A stretch of 24,357 nt of DNA from Aminicenans sp964648465 (GCA_964648465.1 CAZYMU010000037.1:1-24357), one strand, 5' to 3'; shown: positions 1 to 7,475, counted from the stretch's first letter. A program made the numbers and translations. Notes: generated from the sequence alone by a model not told the origin.

Positions 1-182
1 CCATCAGGCCCGACTTTGTCGGGTTCCCTCGAAGACCGACTCAGAAAGGCTAAATCTTTCAATGTCGCTTCCTCCATCCCCTCAAATTCATATGCTTTAC
101 CCTTTCTTGATTAATAATTAAATGTTATGCTGAAGGAAATATCAACGTAACTGGCAGATATAACGGTAAATATATATTAATG

Positions 183-225
183 TCGGCATTCTTTATGAAT
201 AATTCAGGTGGACGTGGATTATTCA
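183..225 (+). repeat. 43-bp dispersed repeat, copy 1
   Basis: This stretch matches the reverse complement of 22407-22449 at 37 of 43 positions by hand alignment without gaps. The most conserved part is GTGGACGTGGAT-like sequence preceded by TGAATAATTCAGG. It contains its own short dyad: GAATAAT at 198-204 and ATTATTC at 218-224. A 28-bp partial copy sits at 446-473. The function is unknown. Confidence 0.75.
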
Positions 226-323
226 CGAGTCAAGCTTGCTGCAGATGCAAGGCACAGCGCATGAAGTTGTGGTTCTTCACCACGAATGTGCTGTAACAAA
301 GTAGATGCAGTAAGATAGGCTCG
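226..323 (+). other. Long imperfect hairpin, possible structured RNA
   Basis: Paired segments from outside in are CGAG 226-229 with CTCG 320-323, CTTGCTGC 235-242 with GCAGTAAG 307-314, ACAGCGCAT 254-262 with ATGTGCTGT 286-294, and GTGGT 269-273 with ACCAC 279-283 around a TCTTC loop. The pairs at 238/311, 259/289 and 268/284 are G-U or U-G wobbles if the plus strand is transcribed; on the minus strand they would be A-C mismatches. This favours a plus-strand RNA fold. I do not recognise a known RNA family. Confidence 0.5.
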
Positions 324-343
324 CCTGGAAGGTGAAAATTGCC

Positions 344-380
344 GATATAATAGATTTAAATTATATCATCAATATGATAT
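344..380 (+). other. Two overlapping AT-rich dyads
   Basis: GATATAAT at 344-351 pairs perfectly with ATTATATC at 360-367. ATATCAT at 363-369 pairs perfectly with ATGATAT at 374-380. The two stems share bases 363-367, so they cannot form together. This could be an operator or an alternative RNA fold in the leader of the gene at 491, or chance in AT-rich DNA. Confidence 0.35.
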
Positions 381-445
381 AGGACAAACTAGTTCTGAGA
401 GTTTCATGGAGAACGATCAAAGCTAGGCTTAATTGTTATGACTTA

Positions 446-473
446 TCAGCAATTTTTATGAATAATCCAGGTT
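446..473 (+). repeat. Dispersed repeat, 28-bp partial copy
   Basis: It matches the first 28 bases of the repeat at 183-225 at 23 of 28 positions and in the same orientation. It ends about 10 bases before the ribosome binding site of the gene at 491, so it lies in the 5' leader of that gene. The rest of 381-445 shows nothing I can name. Confidence 0.6.
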
Positions 474-490
474 AAAAAAGTGAGGAAAGA

Positions 491-1891
491 ATGGATGATA
501 AATATGACATAGGAATTATAGGAGGCGGACCAGGTGGCTATGTGGCTGCTATCAGAGGGGCCCAGCTTAAAAGAAGAGTAGTATTGTTTGAAAGGGATGA
601 AGTTGGAGGGATCTGTATGAATTATGGATGCATCCCAACAAAATACCTTTTGAATCAAACAAATATTTTTAGAAACTTAAAAGAGAATAAAAATATTGAA
701 GGTAAATTTGAAGCATTTAAATGTAATTGGAAAAGAATACAGGAAGAAAAGCGAAAAACTGTTAAGAAACTTGTAAAAGGAGTTGAATTTTTATTGAAAA
801 AGAACAGCGTTAATGTTGTGAAAGGAAAAGCGTTATTAAGAAGTAAGAATAATATAGAAATTTCTTGTGAAGAAGGGAAAAAAATATTCAAAACAGATAA
901 AATTATTCTTGCAACAGGAAGCAGGCCAGCAGAACTACCTTTCATGAAAATTGATAGGAAGAATATTATTACAAGCAGGGAAGCTCTGGAATTAGAAAAT
1001 ATTCCCCGAAAATTGATAATTGTAGGAGCTGGTTCTATTGGTATTGAAATGGGTACTATTTTTCAGAGACTTGGGACTGATGTCTCAATTCTAGAGATTA
1101 TGCCGACTATTCTACCAGGGAGTGAGAGAGACATCACATTCCGAATGGAAAGAGTTCTAAAAATCCAGGGATTGAAAATATTTACTCAGATGAGAATAGA
1201 AGAATGTTTCATTAAAGATGGGAATATATATCTCAAAGGTACCTGTTTGAAAGATCAGAAAGCATTTAACTTTAATGCAGATAAAGTTCTTTTGGCAACT
1301 GGCCGCAGGCCAAATTCTGAAGATTTAAAAGAAGCTCTTCCAAAACTCGACCTGGATGAAAAAGGATTTATCAAAGTAAATTCTAGGCTTGAGACGAACG
1401 TCCCGGGAATTTATGCTATTGGAGATCTTATTGGAGGCAAGCTCCTGGCACATAAAGCTTCACATGAAGGAATAGCTGCATCTGAAAATGCCTCTGGATT
1501 AATAAATACTATGAGCTATGATGCACTCCCGATGGCTGTATTTTCAGAGCCTGAATTTTCATCTGTTGGCCTTACAGAGGATGGGGCAAAGGAAAGAGGG
1601 ATTATAGTAAAAACAGGGTTATTCCCACTACAGGCAAACGGGAGAGCTTTGACTATGGGTAGTATTGAAGGGGCCGTAAAAATTATAGCTGATGAAAAAG
1701 AAAAAATTGTCGGAGCACATATTCTAGCCAATAATGCCAGTGGGCTTATTGCTGAGATGACATTAGCTATAGAAAAGGGAATGACTCTCCAAGATGTCTC
1801 TTCATCCATTCATATTCATCCAACTTTATCTGAATCCATAATGGAAGCAGCCTTAAATGCTCAAGGGAAAGCGATTCATATAATAAACTAG
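491..1891 (+). CDS. lpdA: Dihydrolipoyl dehydrogenase (E3)
   Basis: This cytoplasmic FAD flavoenzyme reoxidises the dihydrolipoamide of 2-oxo acid dehydrogenase complexes or the glycine cleavage system, with NAD+ as acceptor. The 466 residues are the usual length. An FAD-binding GGGPGG lies at 11-16. The redox disulfide is C42/C47 in GGICMNYGCIPT. A second nucleotide-binding motif, GAGSIGIEMG, lies near residue 180. The family's C-terminal catalytic dyad is seen as H443 and E448 in HPTLSE. The start is set by a GAGGA ribosome site at 482-486. The gene stands alone: no E1, E2 or lipoate gene is adjacent, so its partner complex cannot be told from context. Other class I disulfide oxidoreductases (mercuric or glutathione reductase) are less likely because the motif pattern is E3-like. 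Confidence 0.93.
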   Translation: MDDKYDIGIIGGGPGGYVAAIRGAQLKRRVVLFERDEVGGICMNYGCIPTKYLLNQTNIFRNLKENKNIEGKFEAFKCNWKRIQEEKRKTVKKLVKGVEFLLKKNSVNVVKGKALLRSKNNIEISCEEGKKIFKTDKIILATGSRPAELPFMKIDRKNIITSREALELENIPRKLIIVGAGSIGIEMGTIFQRLGTDVSILEIMPTILPGSERDITFRMERVLKIQGLKIFTQMRIEECFIKDGNIYLKGTCLKDQKAFNFNADKVLLATGRRPNSEDLKEALPKLDLDEKGFIKVNSRLETNVPGIYAIGDLIGGKLLAHKASHEGIAASENASGLINTMSYDALPMAVFSEPEFSSVGLTEDGAKERGIIVKTGLFPLQANGRALTMGSIEGAVKIIADEKEKIVGAHILANNASGLIAEMTLAIEKGMTLQDVSSSIHIHPTLSESIMEAALNAQGKAIHIIN

Positions 1892-1905
1892 GAAAAAGGG
1901 ACGGT

Positions 1906-1927
1906 TTCTTCCATGCCGATGGAGGAA
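1906..1927. terminator. Likely bidirectional terminator hairpin
   Basis: TTCTTCCAT (1906-1914) pairs with ATGGAGGAA (1919-1927) around a GCCG loop, nine pairs with one wobble. A T-rich stretch follows on the plus strand, and the opposite strand also runs into T's after the stem. It lies in the 56-base gap between two convergent genes ending at 1891 and 1948, where a shared terminator is expected. Confidence 0.5.
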
Positions 1928-1947
1928 CTATTTTCGGTTTTTGTCTT

Positions 1948-3153
1948 TTACTCGGAATCGTTTTTTACTGTTTCAGTCAAAAGGTCAAAAATATTAGGGA
2001 GAGCTGCCGTTATTCTATGCCAGTTTGGAATTAGGGGAGAGGAAGATGGATTTTGCCAGAAATCTTCTCCTGCCTTTTTTATAGCTTCTGCAAAAGCCTC
2101 CACACATAACGATTCGCTGTGACGATCAAAATCTAATCCATTTATGGCTGCGTCATTTTCGTAACGAATAACAGTCTCTTGTGCAATTTTCAGATAAATA
2201 TTGCTCAATGTTTTAAAAAACCCTTCGGAGAACTGCACTCCTTCAAGAGCTAGATTTCTAAAGATGGACTTAGCTATATCCACAGTCATTTTTAAAACTC
2301 CCTTTTCAGTATCGTTTGGCACTAGAGGCTGATGTTTATGTTCATATGTATCTGCAATATCAACCTGGCAGACTCTGTTCAATGACATATTTCTGTAAAC
2401 TTCGGCGAGGGTGCCTACTTCCAGGCCCCAATCACTTGGTATCCGCATAGCCATCGCAAGATCCCTTCTCATGGAAATCTCGCCAGATAATGCATAACGA
2501 AAGCTGTCCATGAAGACTAGAAATGGTAAATAGCCTAAGATTTTTTCAAGAGCCCGAATGAATGGAGTGAAAAATAACCTGGTTGCACGGCCGTACATTT
2601 TGCCATTTATTCGGCTGTAATATCCCTTGCAGAACTCATATTCAGAATGTGTTGTTGTAACAGGATAACAGAGGCGAGCTAGAAGGTTCCTACTGTAGTT
2701 AACAATATCACAATCGTGTATTACTATGACACGGCTTTTTCTTCTTGCCAGAATATAACCCAGGGAAATCCAGACAGCCCTTCCTTTTCCTTCTTTTCCC
2801 GGAGATAAGTTATTATTATCCAGAAGGTAATAGAGTTTTTTCATCCGGGGACTGTCATTCCAGATAATAGTAAGTTTTTTTACCGAAGAGAAAGTTTTTT
2901 TAACCTTTTTAAATTGTTGTGAGTTTGCCTTGTCCAAACATATGACGATTTCATTGAGATAATTTATCTTTCTCAATGTATTCATGATATTTTGAAGAGA
3001 ACCGCTTGAAAATTCCCTATAAAGAGAAGGCAAAATAAGTGCTATGGGTCTTATTCTTGAAAATTCTCTTAAAGCATCTTCTAGTTTTTTAAGGCTTAAT
3101 TCTCCTAATTTATGAAAAGTGGTGATAATTCCATTTTGGAAAAAATCCGACAT
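1948..3153 (-). CDS. GpgS-like glycosyltransferase (probable glucosyl-3-phosphoglycerate synthase)
   Basis: The protein resembles glucosyl-3-phosphoglycerate synthases (GT81-type fold), which transfer glucose from a nucleotide sugar to 3-phosphoglycerate, the first step to glucosylglycerate-type compatible solutes. Seen in the 401 residues: GKGRAVW at 122-128 (donor region), a DCD metal-binding motif at 147-149 in place of the usual DxD, SGE at 223-225, DWGLEVG at 241-247 and a late histidine cluster EHKHQ at 271-275; the last three match the layout of the GpgS family. The protein is soluble with no signal. The start is supported by AGGGGG just upstream. It diverges from another glycosyltransferase at 3447, which supports a joint solute pathway. 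No phosphatase (GpgP) is in the window. The family is fairly sure; the exact sugar donor is not. Confidence 0.72.
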   Translation of the reverse strand: MSDFFQNGIITTFHKLGELSLKKLEDALREFSRIRPIALILPSLYREFSSGSLQNIMNTLRKINYLNEIVICLDKANSQQFKKVKKTFSSVKKLTIIWNDSPRMKKLYYLLDNNNLSPGKEGKGRAVWISLGYILARRKSRVIVIHDCDIVNYSRNLLARLCYPVTTTHSEYEFCKGYYSRINGKMYGRATRLFFTPFIRALEKILGYLPFLVFMDSFRYALSGEISMRRDLAMAMRIPSDWGLEVGTLAEVYRNMSLNRVCQVDIADTYEHKHQPLVPNDTEKGVLKMTVDIAKSIFRNLALEGVQFSEGFFKTLSNIYLKIAQETVIRYENDAAINGLDFDRHSESLCVEAFAEAIKKAGEDFWQNPSSSPLIPNWHRITAALPNIFDLLTETVKNDSE

Positions 3154-3221
3154 TTCATCCCCCTAAAAAATATACATTTTAGTTAGATTATATTCAAAAT
3201 AAAAAAAATCCTTTTGATAGT

Positions 3222-3250
3222 AAAATAGAATAAAAAATTGTTAGTGTCAA
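3222..3250 (-). promoter_or_regulatory. Putative sigma-70 promoter for the GpgS-like gene
   Basis: On the minus strand a perfect -35 TTGACA (3245-3250) is followed after 17 bases by TATTTT (3222-3227), four of six matches to the -10 consensus. It faces the gene starting at 3153 and implies a leader of about 60 bases. The rest of the 293-base divergent gap (3154-3446) is AT-rich with no gene I can support. Confidence 0.5.
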
Positions 3251-3428
3251 TTTTATGGTTGTAAAATCCTGGATTTTGAAGACGGATTGTTTAAATGGAT
3301 AAGCTCCTTCATCCTTTAAGACTATAGAAAATAAGAAAAAATCACCCCACAAACCGTCTAAAAAGATGATTGACTGCGAATGAATATATCCTTTAAAATA
3401 AAACTTCTTATTTACCAACAATAAATAT

Positions 3429-3434
3429 TATAAT
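3429..3434 (+). promoter_or_regulatory. Putative -10 element for the gene at 3447
   Basis: A perfect TATAAT lies 12 bases upstream of the ATG at 3447. No good -35 is visible and no ribosome binding site separates it from the ATG. If used, transcription would begin at or within a few bases of the start codon, giving a leaderless mRNA. The region is very AT-rich, so a chance match is quite possible. Confidence 0.35.
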
Positions 3435-3446
3435 AAACAAATTATA

Positions 3447-4760
3447 ATGAACAACAAACTTTCACTCACACCAAAAACAATAGAGCGTATTGGAAAAATA
3501 AAAAAAGCTGATATTTTAGTTGGAATTCCAAGTTATAACAATGAAAATACAATAGGGCATGTTATAAAAGCAGTTCGCCTCGGGCTTACGAAATATTTTC
3601 CAAAATATAAAAGTGTCATTGTTAACTCTGACTGCGGCTCTTCAGATAACACCAGAAAAGTAATTCGCAACCACATTAATGATTATGATGAACTTGATAC
3701 GATCCTTATCTCCCACGAAATGCATCCTTTCACCAGGAGCCTTCAAATGCCTATTTCAGAAGTGGTTATAAGTTTCAGAGGAGCACCTGGTAAAGGGAAA
3801 GCCTTCAGGAGAATATTTGAAATTGCTCATGAGTTAAAGGTTAAAGCTGTTGTTGTTGTTGATTCTGACTTGCGTTCAATAACTCCTGAGTGGATCCAAC
3901 TTTTAGCCGGACCTATTATTTTTAAGGATTTTGATTATGTTGCTCCCCTTTATTCACGTCATAAATATGATGGTACAATTACTAATTCTATAATTTATCC
4001 AATAACCAGAGCTCTTTATGGGAAAAGGATCCGCCAGCCAATCGGTGGGGAATTCGGTTTTTCTTCAGATATTCTTAAACATTACATATTCAAAGATATT
4101 TGGGATACCGATGTAGCTTATTATGGTATTGACATTTGGATGACAACAATTGCCTTGGCAAATGGTTTTAAGGTCTGCCAATCTTTTCTTGGAGCAAAAA
4201 TCCATAATCCAAAAGACATAGCAACACTTGCCCCAATGTTTAAGCAAGTGATAGGAACTATTTTCTCTCTTGTTGAAGAAAATTGTGAAGTATGGAAGAA
4301 AATAAAGAAAAGTGTTGACCTGACAACTTTTGGTTTCAAAGCCAGTGTTGTTCCTGAGCAGGTCTCTCAGGATTTTAACGAGATTTTCCATATTTTTCAT
4401 AAAGGTCATAAGAAATTTAACTGTATATGGCAGGAAATATTGAAAAAAGAAAATCACGAGGAACTAGAAAAGATAATACTGCTTCAAAAAAAGAATTTTG
4501 ATTTTTCAAATCATCTCTGGATAAAAATCCTTTATGATTACATCCTTTTTTACCACAGGTTTAAAAACATTTTTATGGGGATGAGTCTTCCCCTAGTTCT
4601 TGAATCAATGATTCCTCTTTATTTTGGATTTGTTGCCTCTTTTGTTTTAAAGACAAAGGAAATGAATAATAAGGAAGCCGAACAGGAAATAGAGCAGCTA
4701 TGTCTGGAATTTGAAAGATTAAAACCTTACCTAATAAGTAATTGGGATAAAAAAGATTAA
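3447..4760 (+). CDS. Mannosylglycerate-synthase-like glycosyltransferase
   Basis: This is a GT-A fold enzyme that should transfer a sugar from a nucleotide donor to glycerate, glucosylglycerate or a similar acceptor. In the 437 residues I see an N-terminal nucleotide-binding strand, ILVGIPSYNNENT from 23; PGKGKAF at 114-120; a DSD metal motif at 139-141 inside VVDSDLRSITPEWI; RQPIGGEFGFS at 196-206; GIDIW at 227-231; and H253. The order and spacing resemble Rhodothermus mannosylglycerate synthase (GT78), with its DADI..PDWI, QPLGGE and WGID segments. A mannosylglucosylglycerate synthase or glucosylglycerate synthase role is equally possible. No Shine-Dalgarno site precedes the ATG. It diverges from the GpgS-like gene at 3153. 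The fold is sure; the substrate is inferred. Confidence 0.7.
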   Translation: MNNKLSLTPKTIERIGKIKKADILVGIPSYNNENTIGHVIKAVRLGLTKYFPKYKSVIVNSDCGSSDNTRKVIRNHINDYDELDTILISHEMHPFTRSLQMPISEVVISFRGAPGKGKAFRRIFEIAHELKVKAVVVVDSDLRSITPEWIQLLAGPIIFKDFDYVAPLYSRHKYDGTITNSIIYPITRALYGKRIRQPIGGEFGFSSDILKHYIFKDIWDTDVAYYGIDIWMTTIALANGFKVCQSFLGAKIHNPKDIATLAPMFKQVIGTIFSLVEENCEVWKKIKKSVDLTTFGFKASVVPEQVSQDFNEIFHIFHKGHKKFNCIWQEILKKENHEELEKIILLQKKNFDFSNHLWIKILYDYILFYHRFKNIFMGMSLPLVLESMIPLYFGFVASFVLKTKEMNNKEAEQEIEQLCLEFERLKPYLISNWDKKD

Positions 4761-4845
4761 CCCTCATTTCTAAAAATCTCATTCTTAGCCTGACTCAAAC
4801 TGCCCCTACGGTAATCTCGAATTGTAAATAGTACAGGTTATGTGA

Positions 4846-4874
4846 TTGACATATGTTTTTTTCGGTGATAAAAA
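4846..4874 (+). promoter_or_regulatory. Putative sigma-70 promoter for the Gfo/Idh/MocA gene
   Basis: A perfect -35 TTGACA (4846-4851) is followed after 17 bases by TAAAAA (4869-4874), a four-of-six -10. It would drive the two-gene unit starting at 4919, leaving a leader of about 40 bases that contains the ribosome site AGGAGAGGGG. Confidence 0.45.
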
Positions 4875-4918
4875 TTATTATTGTGTGATATAGCTAATAA
4901 ATTTAATAAGGAGAGGGG

Positions 4919-6343
4919 ATGAAAAAAGAAGAAAAAAAACAGTACAGTGAACTTCCAGTCAAAAATTCCAGGCGTTCGTTTTTAAAGAAATTAACATTGA
5001 CAACTGCAGTAGCAGCAGGAGCACCTACAGTTCTGCTTAGTTCAAACAGGAAAAGAATTTCCAGAGAAGTTCATGGGATTAGAATAAAAAAGAAAATCTC
5101 TGCAAATGATAAGATTCGCATTGCCTTGATTGGAGCCGGCTGGATGGGAATGGAAGATATACATACAGCTTTATTGGTTGAGGGTGTTGAAATGGCAGCA
5201 GCTTGTGATTTGTATGATGGGAGGTTGACAAGATCAAAAGAAATCTTTGGAAAAGATACTTTCACAACACGAGATTACAAAGAAATCCTGGACAGAAAGG
5301 ATATTGACGCTGTCGTGATTGCTACACCTGACCATTATCATTCAATCATTGCTGTAGAGGCACTCAAAAAGGGCAAAGCGGTTTATCTGGAAAAACCGAT
5401 GGTTCAGAAGATTGAACAGGGCCACGAAATAATTAAAGCTGAAAAAAGCACAAAAAAAACTATTATAGTAGGCAGCCAGCGTGTAAGCTCGATTATTTAC
5501 GAAAAAGCAAAGGAGTTATATGAAGCAGGGAAAATCGGGGATCTTAATTTTGTTGAAGGTTACTGGGACAGGTTATCTGCACTTGGTGCATGGCAGTACT
5601 CCATCCCGCCTGATGCTTCCGAAAAGACGATTGACTGGGACAGATATATAGCACCGACAACAAAGAGGCCGTTTGATCCTATAAGGTTTTTTAGGTGGAG
5701 AAATTATCAGGATTATGGGACAGGCGTAGCAGGAGATTTGTTCGTACACCTCTTTTCAGGTCTACATCTAATAATTAGTTCGATTGGACCTCGAAGAATA
5801 TTTTCGACTGGAGGCTTGAGGTACTGGAAGGATGGAAGGGATGTACCTGATATGTTTGTTGGTGTGTATGATTATGCAAAAACTTCGACTCACACGGCAT
5901 TTAATCTTGTGTTAAGGGTTAATTTTGCTGACGGGTCAGGTGGCGGTTCGAATATTCGATTAGTTGGATCTGAGGGAGAAATTAAAGTAAGCGGAGAAGG
6001 AGTGATACTCAGAAAAAGCAAGATGAAAAAGGCGCCTGGTTACATGATTGACACTTTTGCTGAAGCTACTCAAAAGAAATTCCTTGAAGAATATTATGAA
6101 AGGTACCCTGAAGAAAGACCCTTTATGCGACCCCCGAAAGAAATTCTTTACAAAACGCCCAAGGATTACAATGACCGTTATGATCACTTTGTAAATTTCT
6201 TTGATTCAGTAAGAACAGGAAATCCGATTATAGAAAATTCAACATATGGATTAAGGGCTGCGGGTCCTGCGCTTGCGAGTAATCTGAGCTATTTTGGAAA
6301 GAAAATAATCAAATGGGATCCTGAAAAGATGCAGGTAGTTTAA
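4919..6343 (+). CDS. Tat-exported Gfo/Idh/MocA family oxidoreductase
   Basis: This is an NAD(P)-dependent sugar or sugar-derivative dehydrogenase of the Gfo/Idh/MocA family. The N-terminus carries a twin-arginine signal (SRRSFLKK at 17-24, followed by an Ala-rich hydrophobic stretch), so the folded enzyme with its cofactor should be exported, as known for glucose-fructose oxidoreductase. The Rossmann motif GAGWMG is at 72-77, the family's EKP motif at 158-160, and the catalytic-region segment GDLFVHLFSGLH at 272-283. Length is 474 residues, normal for the signal-bearing members. The start has a strong AGGAGAGGGG site. It is followed after 66 bases by a DUF1080 lipoprotein; this pairing suggests oxidation of a glycoside to a 3-keto form and its cleavage in the periplasm. 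The substrate is unknown. Confidence 0.85.
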   Translation: MKKEEKKQYSELPVKNSRRSFLKKLTLTTAVAAGAPTVLLSSNRKRISREVHGIRIKKKISANDKIRIALIGAGWMGMEDIHTALLVEGVEMAAACDLYDGRLTRSKEIFGKDTFTTRDYKEILDRKDIDAVVIATPDHYHSIIAVEALKKGKAVYLEKPMVQKIEQGHEIIKAEKSTKKTIIVGSQRVSSIIYEKAKELYEAGKIGDLNFVEGYWDRLSALGAWQYSIPPDASEKTIDWDRYIAPTTKRPFDPIRFFRWRNYQDYGTGVAGDLFVHLFSGLHLIISSIGPRRIFSTGGLRYWKDGRDVPDMFVGVYDYAKTSTHTAFNLVLRVNFADGSGGGSNIRLVGSEGEIKVSGEGVILRKSKMKKAPGYMIDTFAEATQKKFLEEYYERYPEERPFMRPPKEILYKTPKDYNDRYDHFVNFFDSVRTGNPIIENSTYGLRAAGPALASNLSYFGKKIIKWDPEKMQVV

Positions 6344-6409
6344 AAGAAATTGGAACGTTTAAATATAAATATTGATGATCATCGGAAAATTTTAAAGAGA
6401 GAGGTTTTA

Positions 6410-7162
6410 ATGAAAAACTTCAAAATAATATTGTTAGTTTTAATGTTTGCTTGTTTTGTAACAGCTTCCTGTGTTTCAGAGAAAGGCGTACAGAAAGAAC
6501 AGATCAATAAGCTTAATCAACAAGAAATCGACGATGGATGGATGCTTTTGTTTGATGGAGAAACAAGCAATGGGTGGAGAGGTTATAATAAAGAAAATTT
6601 TCCCGCAGTTGGATGGGAAATAGTTAATGGTACGATTCATTGTATTGGATCTGGACGTGGAGAAGCAGGGCATGGAGGAGATATAGTAACAGAAAAGGCA
6701 TATAAGAACTTTGAACTGGAATTGGAATGGAAGATATCAGAAGGAGGAAACAGCGGTATTTTTTATATGGGGAAAGAAAAAAAGGAACAACCTATATGGC
6801 AAACTGCTCCTGAGATGCAAATTCTTGACAATGAAAGGCATCCTGATGCAAAAAAAGGGAAAGATGGAAACAGGCAGGCTGGAGCATTGTATGATTTAAT
6901 CCCGGCAAAACCTCAAAATGCAAAACCCGCAGGGGAGTGGAACAAAATCAAAATATATGTAAATGAGGGACTTGTCGAACACTGGCAAAATGGTGAAATA
7001 GTACTTGAATGTCACCTCTGGACTATTGATTGGGAAAAAATGGTAAAAGAAAGCAAGTTTTCCGTATATCCGGATTTTGGCGAATACCAGGAAGGCCATA
7101 TTGGACTGCAAGATCATGGAAACGATGTTTGGTTTCGAAACATCAAGGTAAAAGAACTTTAA
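6410..7162 (+). CDS. DUF1080 / 3-keto-disaccharide hydrolase domain lipoprotein
   Basis: The 250-residue protein has an N-terminal signal (KIILLVLMFACFVTAS) ending at C21, a probable lipidation site although the lipobox (TASC) is imperfect. The rest is one DUF1080 domain (3-keto-disaccharide hydrolase family, concanavalin-like fold), recognised by GWMLLFDGETSNGWRG, the Trp-rich core, GGNSGIFY and the end VWFRNIKVKEL. Members characterised elsewhere cleave 3-keto-glycosides. I chose the ATG at 6410, which has an AGAGAGG site and starts directly at the signal peptide; the frame is open from a TTG at 6350 but that start would bury the signal. It is the second gene after the Gfo/Idh/MocA enzyme and probably acts on its product. 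Confidence 0.8.
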   Translation: MKNFKIILLVLMFACFVTASCVSEKGVQKEQINKLNQQEIDDGWMLLFDGETSNGWRGYNKENFPAVGWEIVNGTIHCIGSGRGEAGHGGDIVTEKAYKNFELELEWKISEGGNSGIFYMGKEKKEQPIWQTAPEMQILDNERHPDAKKGKDGNRQAGALYDLIPAKPQNAKPAGEWNKIKIYVNEGLVEHWQNGEIVLECHLWTIDWEKMVKESKFSVYPDFGEYQEGHIGLQDHGNDVWFRNIKVKEL

Positions 7163-7212
7163 AGCCTAAAGCGATTCTGTCAGGCGTTTATACAAACTGA
7201 TTACTTCCGGAG

Positions 7213-7431
7213 CTAAGCCTTTAAAAAAATATATTCCTGGATATGTGTATTAAACTCAACGGGCTCGAGGACAAATTTTGTACCGTTTCCTTTTTTAAGG
7301 ACATTTTTAAAAACAGTCCTTTTTGCAACCCAGCGATTCTGGGTTCGCATAATTTCTGTTACTTCGGTTGTTTTTAGAAATTTAGCGCTCCTTGCGTACC
7401 GGTTTTCCTTAAAATTGAAGATTTTTTTGAA
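7213..7431 (-). pseudogene. Probable C-terminal remnant of an outer-membrane lipoprotein-sorting (LolA/RseB-like) protein
   Basis: On the minus strand 72 codons are open and end in TAG at 7213-7215. They have no start codon at the 5' end, only a stop at 7432-7434. The residues look like a real protein: NRWVAKRTVFKNVLKKG followed by TKFVLEPVEFN and a final EYIF. This pattern (polar Trp strand, F-K-N, L..G..T, then N..I..YIF) is how the last strands of LolA/RseB-like lipoprotein-sorting proteins read. The rest of the gene is missing, since an intact M1 peptidase gene begins at 7476 on the other strand. The assignment is from memory of the family pattern and is moderate. Confidence 0.42.
7297..7324 (+). 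terminator. Possible terminator after the DUF1080 gene
   Basis: AAGGAC (7297-7302) pairs with GTCCTT (7316-7321) and runs into five T's (7320-7324). A second perfect dyad, AACCCAG 7327-7333 with CTGGGTT 7339-7345, follows directly. It lies 135 bases past the gene ending at 7162 and inside the minus-strand remnant, so it may be accidental. Confidence 0.3.
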
Positions 7432-7475
7432 TTATGTTCGGATACATGATAAAGAATACCATTAAGGAGGACTTA

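Larger units (their letters stand above)
178..351 (+). mobile_element. Possible MITE-like or structured-RNA element with inverted ends and a long central hairpin
   Basis: The left end (TCGGCATT at 183-190) and the right end (AATTGCCGA at 337-345, reading TCGGCAATT on the minus strand) are inverted copies in similar AT-rich surroundings. Between them lies a long imperfect hairpin (226-323). The stretch codes for no protein I can support. Inverted ends, small size and a second copy of its left 43 bp elsewhere in the window suggest a non-autonomous mobile element. Its place upstream of the gene at 491 and its RNA-like pairing leave a structured leader RNA possible. The boundaries are approximate and no target-site duplication is certain. 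Confidence 0.4.

Noticed and set aside
1..115. Short open frames at the left edge, including a minus-strand frame beginning MEEATLKDLAFLSRSS, and the hairpin CCCGAC/GTCGGG at 9-23
   Set aside because: Fewer than 40 codons, cut by the window edge, with no properly spaced ribosome site and no family I know. The hairpin has no T run on either strand, so it is not a convincing terminator.
655..945. Minus-strand open frame inside the dihydrolipoyl dehydrogenase gene
   Set aside because: It is antisense to a clear flavoenzyme gene and its translation is low-complexity Phe/Leu/Ser-rich.
3194..3421. Minus-strand 75-codon frame in the divergent gap
   Set aside because: AT-rich, no ribosome site, no recognisable domain, and it would block the likely promoters of both flanking genes.
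4065..4457. Minus-strand 130-codon frame opposite the mannosylglycerate-synthase-like gene
   Set aside because: Antisense to a conserved glycosyltransferase; Phe-rich composition typical of a shadow frame.
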